Below are positions 51,866 to 59,822 of a stretch of 64,000 bases of DNA, in pieces. Under the pieces are notes generated by a model. The model was not told the origin of the DNA. It searched no databases and was given only the letters and a program-made list of their open reading frames with translations. This DNA is from Massilia sp. KIM (GTDB lineage Bacteria > Pseudomonadota > Gammaproteobacteria > Burkholderiales > Burkholderiaceae_D), in assembly GCF_002007115.1 (NCBI RefSeq), contig NZ_MVAD01000001.1, positions 3,162,001-3,226,000 on the forward strand, read 5' to 3'. Each line of letters begins with the position of its first letter. Positions within the stretch are counted from its first letter, which is position 1. The translations under genes and the position numbers were made by a program.

Positions 51866-53668
51866 TCACCCCGCCACCGGCACCGGCCGGGCCAAGCCCT
51901 TCGCCTTCGATTCGCGGATCAAGTTCCGCACCGTCTGGTCCGCCGCCTTGCTCTCCCGCTCCATCTCCTTCCCGAGCGCCCCCATCTTCTTGCCCAGCGC
52001 ATCCATCGGCTTGCCCGCCTCGTGCATCTGCTTGCCGAGCGCGTCCATCTCGGCATGCGCCTTGCGCGCCGCCGGTCCGTTGTAGGCCTGCTCCATCCTG
52101 CGTCCCGCTTCCTCCATCCGTCGCCCGGCCTCTTCCATCCGTCGCCCGATGCGCTCGCGCTCGGCGTCGTCGGTGGCGGCGGCCATCTGGCGGCCCAGGT
52201 CTTCCATCTGGCGGCTCAGCGCGTTCATGCCCTCTTCGATCTCGCGCGTCTCGCGCTTGCTGACGTTGTCCTTGATGCCTTCCGACGCGCGCTCCATCTG
52301 CTTGCCCAGCACTTCCATCTTCTTGCCGTGCTTGTCCATCTCCTTGCCATGCACGTCCATCTGCGCGCCCAGACGGTCGAGCGGCGCCCAGGCCGCGCGT
52401 GCCCTGGCGAGCACCTGGGGATCCTGGATCACCCAGGACTGCCCGCCCTCGCGGAACCAGATGAAGTCGCCATCGACCACGCGCTTGGCGGCTTTCACCT
52501 CGTCCCAGTCGTCGCTGCTGCCGCTGATGTTCATGTCGCCGTCCTTGGCGCGCACCAGCGCGTAAGGCTCGTTGCGGGCAGCCTCGCGCACCACCCGCAG
52601 CTTGCGCTCAGCTTCGCCGACAGGTTCGCTGCGCGCGGCGGCCGTTTGGGGCGCCTCCGGCGCGGCTTGCACGGGCTGGGTCCAGGTAGACAGCGCGGCG
52701 CAGATGGCCAGGCCAAGGATGGGAAGCGCAAGCTTCCAGTTGAGCGGTTCGGCTTCAGGCCGGACCAGGCGTTTGATGCGAGACATGAGATTTCCTCCAT
52801 GTGCCCCTGGGGCAAGTTGCGGGGTGGACTGGAACAAGTCCAGTTCGGACAATGCAAGCGCCAGACGCCGCGGTTCGCCGAGCTCTCTTGCTGCTAAATC
52901 GTCTGCAATCCGTTCACGCTCGTCGCGGATCCGCGTCGACAGCCACCACACCGCCGGGTGGTAGAACAGCAGGATCTCGATCGCGCTCTGGATCAGGTTC
53001 ACCAGGTAATCGGCGCGCCGCACGTGGGCCAGCTCGTGCGCCAGCAGCGCTTCCAGCAGTTGCGGCGGCATGCCGCTGATCAAGGAGGCCGGCACCAGCA
53101 CCACCGGCCGCCAGAAGCCGGCCGTGACCGGACTGGCCAGGTCGTCCACCAGGCCCAGGGTGACGCGGCGCGCAATGCCGAAGCGCCGCGCCAGCTCGTC
53201 CAGGCGTGCCTGCCAGTGCGGGTCGAGCCGGTACTGGCCGGGACGGCTGCGCCGCCGCACCCACAACAGGCCCAGCGCCATGCGCAGCGCCAGCAGGCCG
53301 GCGCCGCAGGCCCAGAACAGCAGCACCAGCGGCAGCCTGTCCTGGACGGCGCTTTCCCAGCCGGCCACCTGCGAGCGGTCGACCGCCAGCACCGGCGCCG
53401 GCAGGGCCGCGTCCAGGGGCAGCGTGGCCAGCGGCGCCAGCGTGCTGCCGCCACCGGCGTCCAGCACCCGCTGCACCGTGCCCGCCAGCGGCAGGGCCGC
53501 GCACAGCAGCAGCGCCGCGCAGGCCACGGCATAGCGGGCCTGCGGACTAGCGGCGCGCATCAGGCCCAGCACCAGCGCCGCTGCGCAGCCGACCAGCGCG
53601 CCCTGCCAGACGAAATCGATCAAGGCCCAGGCCAGGCTGCTCGCCGCCACCGCCAGCATCTCGTTCAT
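51866..53668 (-). CDS. M56 family (BlaR1-like) membrane metallopeptidase with methionine-heptad tail
   Basis: This 600-residue protein begins with a four-helix membrane sensor/peptidase domain carrying the zinc motif HELAH (His211-His215) and the conserved RADYLVNLIQ. Another membrane helix near residue 310 leads to a C-terminal region. From about residue 430 to 590 this region is built of seven-residue units starting with Met, such as MDALGKQ, MEDLGRQ and RRMEEAG. M56 proteins usually cleave a partner BlaI-type repressor, but no BlaI gene is adjacent. The heptads predict a long helix or coiled coil, with a possible metal-binding or stress-sensing role (inferred). Confidence 0.88.
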   Translation of the reverse strand: MNEMLAVAASSLAWALIDFVWQGALVGCAAALVLGLMRAASPQARYAVACAALLLCAALPLAGTVQRVLDAGGGSTLAPLATLPLDAALPAPVLAVDRSQVAGWESAVQDRLPLVLLFWACGAGLLALRMALGLLWVRRRSRPGQYRLDPHWQARLDELARRFGIARRVTLGLVDDLASPVTAGFWRPVVLVPASLISGMPPQLLEALLAHELAHVRRADYLVNLIQSAIEILLFYHPAVWWLSTRIRDERERIADDLAARELGEPRRLALALSELDLFQSTPQLAPGAHGGNLMSRIKRLVRPEAEPLNWKLALPILGLAICAALSTWTQPVQAAPEAPQTAAARSEPVGEAERKLRVVREAARNEPYALVRAKDGDMNISGSSDDWDEVKAAKRVVDGDFIWFREGGQSWVIQDPQVLARARAAWAPLDRLGAQMDVHGKEMDKHGKKMEVLGKQMERASEGIKDNVSKRETREIEEGMNALSRQMEDLGRQMAAATDDAERERIGRRMEEAGRRMEEAGRRMEQAYNGPAARKAHAEMDALGKQMHEAGKPMDALGKKMGALGKEMERESKAADQTVRNLIRESKAKGLARPVPVAG

Positions 53669-53699
53669 GCGTTCTCCTTCACGTCGAAACTAGAATAAT

Positions 53700-53724
53700 T
53701 TGTCTAGAACGTCTTGTCTAGAAC
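53700..53724. promoter_or_regulatory. Two direct repeats (TTGTCTAGAAC) upstream of the M56 gene
   Basis: Identical 11-mers at 53700-53710 and 53714-53724, spaced 14 bases apart, each contain the TCTAGA palindrome. A further CTAGAA lies at 53690. They sit 32-56 bases before the M56 start, where an operator or -35/-10 region should be. A BlaI-type or other repressor encoded elsewhere may bind here (inference). Confidence 0.45.
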
Positions 53725-53869
53725 TTTTTTTCTACATACGTGCGCGTGGGAACCGCGCCATGCCTACTCTAGGTCGGCAGGCGTGCGGACGCGAGCACCC
53801 TGCGACAGGCGGCGGGAAACGCGGGACGGATCGGGAAAAAGGGGGGCTGCGCGGCGCAGCCGCTGCGGG

Positions 53870-53944
53870 GGAAGCGCCGCGCGGGGAAGCGCCAGGCGGG
53901 AGAGCGCCACGCGGGAGCGCGCAGCGCGGTAGAGCGCGGGCCGC
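53870..53944. repeat. Degenerate 15-bp tandem repeats, five units
   Basis: Units such as GGAAGCGCCGCGCGG and GGAAGCGCCAGGCGG follow head to tail and drift toward the 3' side. They lie in a roughly 300-base gap between the M56 and adhC genes that holds no recognisable protein. A plus-strand frame through it would encode a low-complexity Arg/Gly/Ala peptide, which I do not consider a gene. Confidence 0.6.
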
Positions 53945-53957
53945 TGCACGGCCCGCG
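53935..53957 (-). repeat. Strong 9-bp hairpin downstream of adhC
   Basis: CGCGGGCCG (53935-53943) pairs perfectly with CGGCCCGCG (53949-53957), with a five-base loop, 11 bases after the adhC stop. No U-run follows, so it may be a rho-dependent or processing-type 3' end instead of an intrinsic terminator. Confidence 0.55.
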
Positions 53958-53968
53958 ACGGGATATGT

Positions 53969-55075
53969 TTAGTAGACGACGACCGAGCGGATCGACTCGC
54001 CCGACTTCATCAGGTCGAAGCCTTCGTTGATGCGTTCTAGCGGCAGGTGGTGAGTGATCAGGTCGTCGATGTTGATCTTGTTCTCCATGTACCAGTCGAC
54101 GATCCTGGGCACGTCGGTGCGGCCGCGCGCGCCGCCGAAGGCCGAACCCTTCCACACACGGCCGGTCACCAGCTGGAACGGACGGGTCGAGATCTCCTGC
54201 CCCGCCGCCGCCACGCCGATGATGATCGACTGGCCCCAGCCCTTGTGGCAGCACTCCAGCGCCTGGCGCATGGTGTTGACGTTGCCCACGCACTCGAAGC
54301 TGTAGTCGGCGCCGCCATCGGTCAGCTGGACGATGCTGTCGACCACGTTCTCGACCTTGGTCGGGTTGATGAAATGGGTCATGCCGAACTTGCGCGCCAT
54401 CGCTTCGCGCTCCGGGTTCAGGTCGACGCCGATGATCTTGTCGGCGCCCACCATCTTCGCCGCCTGGATCACGTTCAGGCCGATGCCGCCCAGGCCGAAC
54501 ACCACCACGTTGGCGCCCGCCTCCACCTTGGCGGTGAAGATCACCGCGCCGATGCCGGTGGTGACACCGCAGCCGATGTAGCAGATCTTGTCGAAGGGCG
54601 CGTCCGAACGCACCTTGGCCAGGGCGATCTCCGGCACCACGATGTAGTTCGAGAAGGTCGAGGTGCCCATGTAGTGGTAGATCGGCTGGCCGTCCAGCGA
54701 GAAGCGGCTGGTGGCGTCCGGCATCAGGCCGCGGCCCTGGGTCGAGCGGATCGCCTGGCACAGGTTGGTCTTCTGGGACAGGCAGAACTTGCACTGGCGG
54801 CATTCCGGCGTGTACAGCGGAATGACGTGGTCGTCCTTCCTCAGGCTGGTCACGCCCGGACCGACGTCGACCACCACGCCCGCGCCTTCGTGGCCGAGGA
54901 TGGCCGGGAAGATGCCTTCCGGGTCGGCGCCGGACAGGGTGTAGTAATCGGTATGGCAGATACCGGTGGCCTTGACTTCGACCAGCACCTCACCGGCCTT
55001 CGGGCCTTCGAGCTCGACTTCCTCGATCGTGAGCGGATGGCCCGCCTTCCATGCAATTGCTGCCTTGGTTTTCAT
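53969..55075 (-). CDS. adhC: S-(hydroxymethyl)glutathione dehydrogenase (class III alcohol dehydrogenase)
   Basis: This 368-residue zinc-dependent enzyme oxidises S-hydroxymethylglutathione (formaldehyde detoxification) and can reduce S-nitrosoglutathione. The catalytic zinc ligands are in GICHTDYYTLSG and LGHEGAGVV. The structural zinc has the four Cys of CRQCKFCLSQKTNLC, and the NAD-binding motif is GLGGIGLNV. The start at 55075 (MKTKAAIAWK) follows CAGGAAGAA; a longer in-frame ATG at 55138 has no family support. It is transcribed alone; the usual partner esterase FrmB is not adjacent. Confidence 0.96.
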   Translation of the reverse strand: MKTKAAIAWKAGHPLTIEEVELEGPKAGEVLVEVKATGICHTDYYTLSGADPEGIFPAILGHEGAGVVVDVGPGVTSLRKDDHVIPLYTPECRQCKFCLSQKTNLCQAIRSTQGRGLMPDATSRFSLDGQPIYHYMGTSTFSNYIVVPEIALAKVRSDAPFDKICYIGCGVTTGIGAVIFTAKVEAGANVVVFGLGGIGLNVIQAAKMVGADKIIGVDLNPEREAMARKFGMTHFINPTKVENVVDSIVQLTDGGADYSFECVGNVNTMRQALECCHKGWGQSIIIGVAAAGQEISTRPFQLVTGRVWKGSAFGGARGRTDVPRIVDWYMENKINIDDLITHHLPLERINEGFDLMKSGESIRSVVVY

Positions 55076-55192
55076 GTGTTCTTCCTGTGTCGCGAACTTG
55101 AGGGAACGGTCCGCTTGTCGAACCGTAAAGTTGGACATGATAGCAAGACAGGCGCAGCAGCGTGCGCCACCTTGCCTGTCCTCACCTTGTAT

Positions 55193-55831
55193 TTACTTGC
55201 CGCGCAGGCGTTCCGCGATCGCGCCATGCAGCGCATTGATGGTCTCTTCCGCCGCCAGGATCTGCTCGGCCACCTCATTGAGCTTGCGGCGCTGCGAACG
55301 CGCCTGGTCGCGCAGCACGTCGAAGGCGGTCTGGCGGTCGACCTGGTAGCGCGCCATCAGCACGCCGACGGCGATGCTGGTCTCGCGTCCGGCCGCGAGC
55401 GCCGACGTCAGGCTGGCTTCGCTGCGCCGCAGGCGGCGGATGTCGTCGCCACGCGCCAACGCGGCTTCGAAGGCCGCCACCAGGCGCGGAGCGTCGACCG
55501 GCTTGACGACGTAGCCGACCGCGCCGGCGTCGGCGGCCGCGCGCGCGCTGGCCGCGTCGTCTTTCGCCGACAAAAACATAAAGGGAATCTCGGTCTCCTC
55601 GCGCAGCAGGCGCGCCAGGTCCAGGCCCGACATGCCGGGCATGGAGATGTCGAGCATGGCCAGGGCCACGTCCTGGCCCCTTTCCTCGATCGCGCGCAGC
55701 GCCTGCGCCGAGGTGCCGGCTTCGATGGGGTCGTATCCGGCGTGGCGCAACACCTCGCCCAGGAACTCGCGCAACAGTGCGTCGTCGTCGACGACCAGCA
55801 CCGAGCGGCGCGATGCGGCTGGGGACTCCAT
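55193..55831 (-). CDS. ANTAR-domain response regulator
   Basis: This 212-residue protein has an N-terminal receiver domain (VLVVDDDALLREFL with the acid pocket, the phosphoacceptor Asp in MLDISMPGMSG, and the Lys in YVVKPVD). A linker helix leads to a C-terminal ANTAR domain (about 150-205) that binds paired RNA hairpins to prevent termination. No sensor kinase is adjacent, so it is an orphan here, and its RNA targets are unknown. The start at 55831 follows AAGGAGGAA, a strong ribosome-binding site that rules out the upstream ATG. Confidence 0.92.
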   Translation of the reverse strand: MESPAASRRSVLVVDDDALLREFLGEVLRHAGYDPIEAGTSAQALRAIEERGQDVALAMLDISMPGMSGLDLARLLREETEIPFMFLSAKDDAASARAAADAGAVGYVVKPVDAPRLVAAFEAALARGDDIRRLRRSEASLTSALAAGRETSIAVGVLMARYQVDRQTAFDVLRDQARSQRRKLNEVAEQILAAEETINALHGAIAERLRGK

Positions 55832-56123
55832 GCTTCCTCCTTCATTCTTCAAGCAGGGCCCGTGCGTGCTGCGGCCGGCCAGCGCGGCTTCTCGCAGAAG
55901 CCATGAAAAAAAGAATAGCACGCGCTACAACGGTTGCGCTAGATCAATAGTGCATGACTTAGCTGTCACGTTTAGTGCACACACGATTGAAATCTTGATT
56001 GCTTGAGTAGAAGTTTTCCAAATACACTGGATTTACCACATATGCATATCTGGTGTGGAGACAAGAGTGCCGACGGCCACGAGCCGCGGCCATAACCTAT
56101 AAGTATCAATACGGAGAAGATTC
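55832..56123. promoter_or_regulatory. Divergent regulatory region between the ANTAR regulator and the second subtilase
   Basis: These 292 A/T-rich bases contain no gene. Visible dyads include GTGCA (55951-55955) with TGCAC (55976-55980), and CCACA (56036-56040) with TGTGG (56054-56058). A GGAGA at 56112-56116 serves the subtilase start. Promoters for both genes must lie here, but I could not assign -35 and -10 boxes with confidence. Confidence 0.35.
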
Positions 56124-57680
56124 ATGGTAAGCAAAGACACTCGCGCACTGAAGTCCTGCATCACCGCCCTGATCGCTGCCGGCGTGCTCGGCAACGCGCA
56201 GGCAGCCGCTCCCGATACCACGCGCGTCATCGTGGCCTTCAAGCCGGGCGCCGCGGCCTCGCTGAAATCCGCCGTCGGCGCCGCCAAGGGCGCCGTCAAG
56301 CACGAGATCTTCGGCATGAACGCGATGGCCATCGAAGTGCCGGCCGTCGCGCTCAAGGGACTGGAGAACAACCCCAATGTGGAATACATCGAAGAGGACG
56401 TGGTGCGCCGTCCCTTCGCGCTGACCTCGCCCTCGACCGGCACGCCCTACGCCAGCGGCCAGCTGGTCCCCTACGGCATCCAGCAGGTCCAGGCCGACCA
56501 GCTGTCCGATACCAACGCCGGCAACCGCAAGGTCTGCATCATCGACTCGGGCTACGACCGCAACCACGAGGACCTGAGCGGCAATCCGGTCACCGGCGAA
56601 TACGACGCCGGCACCGGCTGGTGGTACACCGACGAGAACCACCACGGCACCCACGTGGCGGGCAGCATCGCCGCGATCAACAACAGCGGCACCGGCGTGG
56701 TCGGCGTCAATGCCAACAAGCTGCTCAAGCTGCACATCGTGAAGGTGTTCGGCAAGGATGGCTGGGCCTATTCCTCGACCCTGGCCTCGGCCGCCAACAA
56801 GTGCGGCGCGGCCGGCGCCAACGTGATCTCGATGTCGCTGGGCGGCGGCCGCAAGAGCGTGACCGAGCAGCGGGCCTTCGATTCGCTGTACGCGAAGGGC
56901 GTGCTGAACGTCGCCGCGGCCGGCAACGACGGCAATACCGTGGTGTCCTACCCGGCCGGCTACAGCAGCGTGGTGATGGTCGGCGCGGTCGACGAGAACA
57001 AGCAGTGGGCCAGCTTCTCGCAGTACAACAGCAAGGTCGAACTGGCCGGCCCCGGCGTGGCCGTGCTGTCCACCGTCCCGATGGGCGGCGGCACGGAAGG
57101 CGTGCTGGCCGTCGGCGGCGTCAACTACGCGGCCGGCTCGATGGAGGGCTCGCCGGTCAAGACCGCGAGCGCGCCGCTGGCCGACTTCGGCATCGGCGAC
57201 AAGGTGAACACCGCGGTGTCGGGCAAGGTCTGCCTGATCCAGCGCGGCAGCGTCGACTTCGCGGTCAAGGTGCAGAACTGCCAGAACAGCGGCGGCGTCG
57301 GCGCGATCGTCTACAACAACGTGGCGGGCAGCTTCGGCGGCACCCTGGGCACGACCGTGACCACCATCCCCTCGGTCACCGCGAGCGACACCGACGGCGC
57401 GGCGATGAAGGGCCAGCTGGGCCAGAGCGCGACCGTGGGCGTGAAGGCCACCAACTACGCCTACTACGACGGCACCTCGATGGCGACCCCGCACGTGTCG
57501 GCGGTGGCGGCCCTGGTGTGGAGCTACTTCCCGACCTGCACCGGCGCCCAGATCCGCACCTCGCTGGTCAACAGCGCGCTCGACCTGGGCACCGCCGGCC
57601 GCGACACCAAGTACGGCTACGGACTGGTGCAGGCCAAGGCGGCCTACGAGCGCATCAAGTCGCTGGGCTGCGGCAAGTAA
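56124..57680 (+). CDS. S8 family serine peptidase (subtilisin-like) with PA-domain insert
   Basis: This 518-residue secreted protease has a signal peptide (about 1-28, ending NAQAAA), an I9-type propeptide (about 31-100) and a catalytic domain with Asp141 (CIIDSGYD), His174 (HHGTHVAG) and Ser452 (GTSMATPHV). A protease-associated domain is inserted at about 315-440 and has a Cys pair (CLIQRGSVDFAVKVQNC). The catalytic Asn lies in VAAAGNDG. It resembles environmental extracellular proteases and is unrelated in detail to the larger subtilase at 10437. The ATG at 56124 follows GGAGAAG. Confidence 0.94.
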   Translation: MVSKDTRALKSCITALIAAGVLGNAQAAAPDTTRVIVAFKPGAAASLKSAVGAAKGAVKHEIFGMNAMAIEVPAVALKGLENNPNVEYIEEDVVRRPFALTSPSTGTPYASGQLVPYGIQQVQADQLSDTNAGNRKVCIIDSGYDRNHEDLSGNPVTGEYDAGTGWWYTDENHHGTHVAGSIAAINNSGTGVVGVNANKLLKLHIVKVFGKDGWAYSSTLASAANKCGAAGANVISMSLGGGRKSVTEQRAFDSLYAKGVLNVAAAGNDGNTVVSYPAGYSSVVMVGAVDENKQWASFSQYNSKVELAGPGVAVLSTVPMGGGTEGVLAVGGVNYAAGSMEGSPVKTASAPLADFGIGDKVNTAVSGKVCLIQRGSVDFAVKVQNCQNSGGVGAIVYNNVAGSFGGTLGTTVTTIPSVTASDTDGAAMKGQLGQSATVGVKATNYAYYDGTSMATPHVSAVAALVWSYFPTCTGAQIRTSLVNSALDLGTAGRDTKYGYGLVQAKAAYERIKSLGCGK

Positions 57681-57706
57681 TTCGGACGCTGCGATCGGCA
57701 AAAAAG

Positions 57707-57879
57707 GACGCCTCGGCGTAATGGTGTTCAGTTAGCAGAAAAACCGTCGCCCCGGCGAAGGCCGGGGCCCAAGTTCGGCGGCTCGACAGCTCGGAGAACT
57801 TGGATTCCGGCGTGGCCGATCAGGCCTGCGCCGGAATGACGTGTATGCGCTAACTGAACGGCATTAGACGCCTCGGCGT
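57707..57879. mobile_element. Small inverted-repeat (MITE-like) insertion with 12-13 bp target duplication
   Basis: An element of about 147 bases (57720-57866) has terminal inverted repeats: AATGGTGTTCAGTTAGC at the left and GCTAACTGAACGGCATT at the right, matching at all but two positions. It is flanked by direct copies of GACGCCTCGGCGT (57707-57719 and 57867-57879). Its centre is a REP-type pair (57746-57840). Removing the element and one flank restores a terminator palindrome with A6 on one side and T6 on the other. It has no coding capacity. Confidence 0.7.
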
Positions 57880-57887
57880 CCTTTTTT
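57867..57887 (+). terminator. Right half-copy of a duplicated intrinsic terminator
   Basis: GACGC-CTCG-GCGTC followed by CTTTTTT can terminate plus-strand transcription from the subtilase gene. The left copy (57700-57719, six A before GGACGC) should act on the opposite strand for the GNAT gene. The stem is one pair shorter than in the reconstructed original because of the insertion. Confidence 0.65.
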
Positions 57888-58408
57888 CATGGAGCCAGGT
57901 CGAGCACCATGGTCTGTTCGAGCAGCGCGCCGCCGGGCTGCATCGGCGCCCGCGCGCCGGTTTCGCGAAAGCCCGCCTTCGCGTACAGAGCGATCGCCGC
58001 CGTATTGCCGGTCTCCACGCCGAGGCGCAGGCTGCGCGCGCCGTAGCCGCGGGCCCAGGCGATGGCCGCGTCCAGCAGCGCGGCCGCCACGCCGCGCCCG
58101 CGCGCTTCCGGGGCGACCCACATCTGGAACAGGTTGACCACGGACGGATCCTCGCCATCTGCCTTGGCCCAGGCCAGCCCGGCCAGGACGCCGTCGAGTT
58201 CCGCCGCCAGCGGACAATCGAGGCCGGAGTCCTGGGCGCGCGCCAGCCGTCCCGCCCAGTGCTCGTCAGGCAAGGCCTGTTCCGAAGCCAGGCTGCTGCA
58301 GAAGGCGCTCGGCGAATCGGCCAGCGCGCGCAGGCGGATGGCGCGGTAGGCCGGCCACTCTGCGGCGTTGAAACGGCGGATGGCAGGCTTGGCGTGGGCT
58401 GTGTTCAT
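57887..58408 (-). CDS. GNAT-family N-acetyltransferase
   Basis: This 173-residue protein has the GNAT fold: the acetyl-CoA pyrophosphate loop in VAPEARGRGVAAALLDAAIAWARG (about residues 105-128) and the C-terminal VETGNTAAIALYAKAGFRETG. It acetylates an amine substrate that cannot be predicted. The start at 58408 (MNTAHAKPAIRRF) was chosen because a longer in-frame ATG at 58438 overlaps the end of the ion-channel gene region without homology. The stop lies in the T-run of the terminator. Confidence 0.88.
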   Translation of the reverse strand: MNTAHAKPAIRRFNAAEWPAYRAIRLRALADSPSAFCSSLASEQALPDEHWAGRLARAQDSGLDCPLAAELDGVLAGLAWAKADGEDPSVVNLFQMWVAPEARGRGVAAALLDAAIAWARGYGARSLRLGVETGNTAAIALYAKAGFRETGARAPMQPGGALLEQTMVLDLAP

Positions 58409-58446
58409 GGTCGGGATCCCGAATGCTGAGGGATCCATTCTAGCGC

Positions 58447-59157
58447 CTAGTCCTGTTCCCAGCTGTCGTGGGAACGGCGGCCGCGGCGCGAGATCCGTCC
58501 CCGGGTGGTGAAGCCGATCAGGCGCGCCACGACGGAGGCCAGGTACATCAGCCCGACCAGCATCTCGACGCTGGCCAGGGCGCGCGCATGCACCGTGAGC
58601 GGAATCACGTCGCCGATGCCGGTGCTCGAGAGCAGCGCGAAGCTCAGGTAATTCAGTTCACTCCAGCTGCGCGGCGCATCGGCGTTCACGGCGGCGGCGA
58701 AGGTGCCGGGATGAAGTTCCTGCAGCAGGATGAAGAGGTGGGTGAAGCCCCAGGCGATCAGGGTAAAGGTGGCGGCCGCCGCGAACAGCTCGTCGGTGGT
58801 GGCGCGCTGGTCGGCCATCATGTAGGCGGTCAGGCTGAGCGCCGCATAGAAATAGAACAGCGCCTCCAGCCCCGAAGACCAGGGCAGCAGCTCGGCGCGC
58901 AGGTCGAACAGCGACTGCAGCACCAGCAGCACGATGATCGGCACCGCCAGCGTGATGCTGACCCGGGTCTCGCCCGGCGTGCGCCGCACCATGCGGATGG
59001 TGAAGGCCAGCACCACGATGCCGAAGGCATTGAAGACGACGTGCCCGGCCGGGGTCTCCTCGATGAAGGGATAGAGCAGCATCCCGGCCAGCTGCACCAG
59101 CAGCAGGAAGGCGGAAGGATGGCGGCGGGTGTGGATGAACAGGCGCAGCATACGCAT
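58447..59157 (-). CDS. Potassium-channel family protein (Ion_trans_2 pore)
   Basis: This 236-residue membrane protein has about six hydrophobic segments. The last pair surrounds a pore loop with the selectivity-filter-like STGIGDVIP (about residue 187). Bacterial potassium channels normally read TVGYGD, so TGIGD is a variant and selectivity is uncertain. There is no RCK domain; the C-terminus is a short basic tail (RGRISRRGRRSHD). It is on the same strand as the thi operon, 42 bases after thiE, but is probably functionally separate. Confidence 0.83.
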   Translation of the reverse strand: MRMLRLFIHTRRHPSAFLLLVQLAGMLLYPFIEETPAGHVVFNAFGIVVLAFTIRMVRRTPGETRVSITLAVPIIVLLVLQSLFDLRAELLPWSSGLEALFYFYAALSLTAYMMADQRATTDELFAAAATFTLIAWGFTHLFILLQELHPGTFAAAVNADAPRSWSELNYLSFALLSSTGIGDVIPLTVHARALASVEMLVGLMYLASVVARLIGFTTRGRISRRGRRSHDSWEQD

Positions 59158-59199
59158 GGCGTGCAGGAGAACGAGATGTCGATGGCGCCTATTGTAGGG

Positions 59200-59811
59200 T
59201 CAGAGCGGCCCGAACAGCGCGCCGAACTCGCGGGCCGCTTCCGCCGGGTCGGCGCCGTAGACGCTGGTGATGGCCGCCACCATGTCCGCGCCGCGCGCCA
59301 CCAGCGGCGCGGCGTTCGCCGGCGTCATGCCGCCGATCACCACGATCGGCAGCGCGATGCGCGCGCGGGCGCGCTCGAGCAGCTCGGGCGGGGTGACGAA
59401 ATCGTACTTCTTGACCGGCGAGGGGTAGAAGCCGCCGAAGGCGACGTAGCTGGCCCCGGCGTCCCGGGCCGCCAGCGCCAGCTCCAGCTGGCCGTAGCAG
59501 GAGGCGCCGACGATCTTGTCCTTGCCCAGCAGCGCGCGCGCCTGGGCCACGCCCGCATCGGTATGGCCGACGTGCACGCCGTCGGCGTCGAGGTCGCGGC
59601 ACAGGTCGAGGTGGTCGTTGATGAGCAGCGGCCTTCCGAAGCGGCGGCACAGGGCCAGCAGGGCCGCCGCCTGCTCGGCGCGCAGCGCCGCACTGGCGTC
59701 CTTGTGGCGGTACTGCACCAGCGTCGCGCCGGCTTCCAGCGCGGCGGCGGTGGCCGCCAGCAGCTTGTCGGTGTCGTCCCAGTTGGGCGTGACCAGGTAT
59801 AAACCACGCAT
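59200..59811 (-). CDS. thiE: Thiamine-phosphate synthase
   Basis: This 203-residue TIM-barrel enzyme couples hydroxymethylpyrimidine pyrophosphate with thiazole phosphate to give thiamine phosphate. Motifs are VQYRHKDASAA (diphosphate binding), INDHLDLCRDLDADGVHVGHTD and the C-terminal VVIGGMTPANA. Last gene of the thi operon thiC-thiS-thiG-thiD-thiE, 11 bases after thiD. Control by the TPP riboswitch upstream of thiC is expected to extend to it. Confidence 0.94.
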   Translation of the reverse strand: MRGLYLVTPNWDDTDKLLAATAAALEAGATLVQYRHKDASAALRAEQAAALLALCRRFGRPLLINDHLDLCRDLDADGVHVGHTDAGVAQARALLGKDKIVGASCYGQLELALAARDAGASYVAFGGFYPSPVKKYDFVTPPELLERARARIALPIVVIGGMTPANAAPLVARGADMVAAITSVYGADPAEAAREFGALFGPL

Positions 59812-59822
59812 GCGATGTCCTT

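Noticed and set aside
53700..53972. Small Arg/Gly-rich plus-strand ORF between the M56 and adhC genes
   Set aside because: It is the translation of degenerate 15-bp repeats, with no ribosome-binding site or homology.
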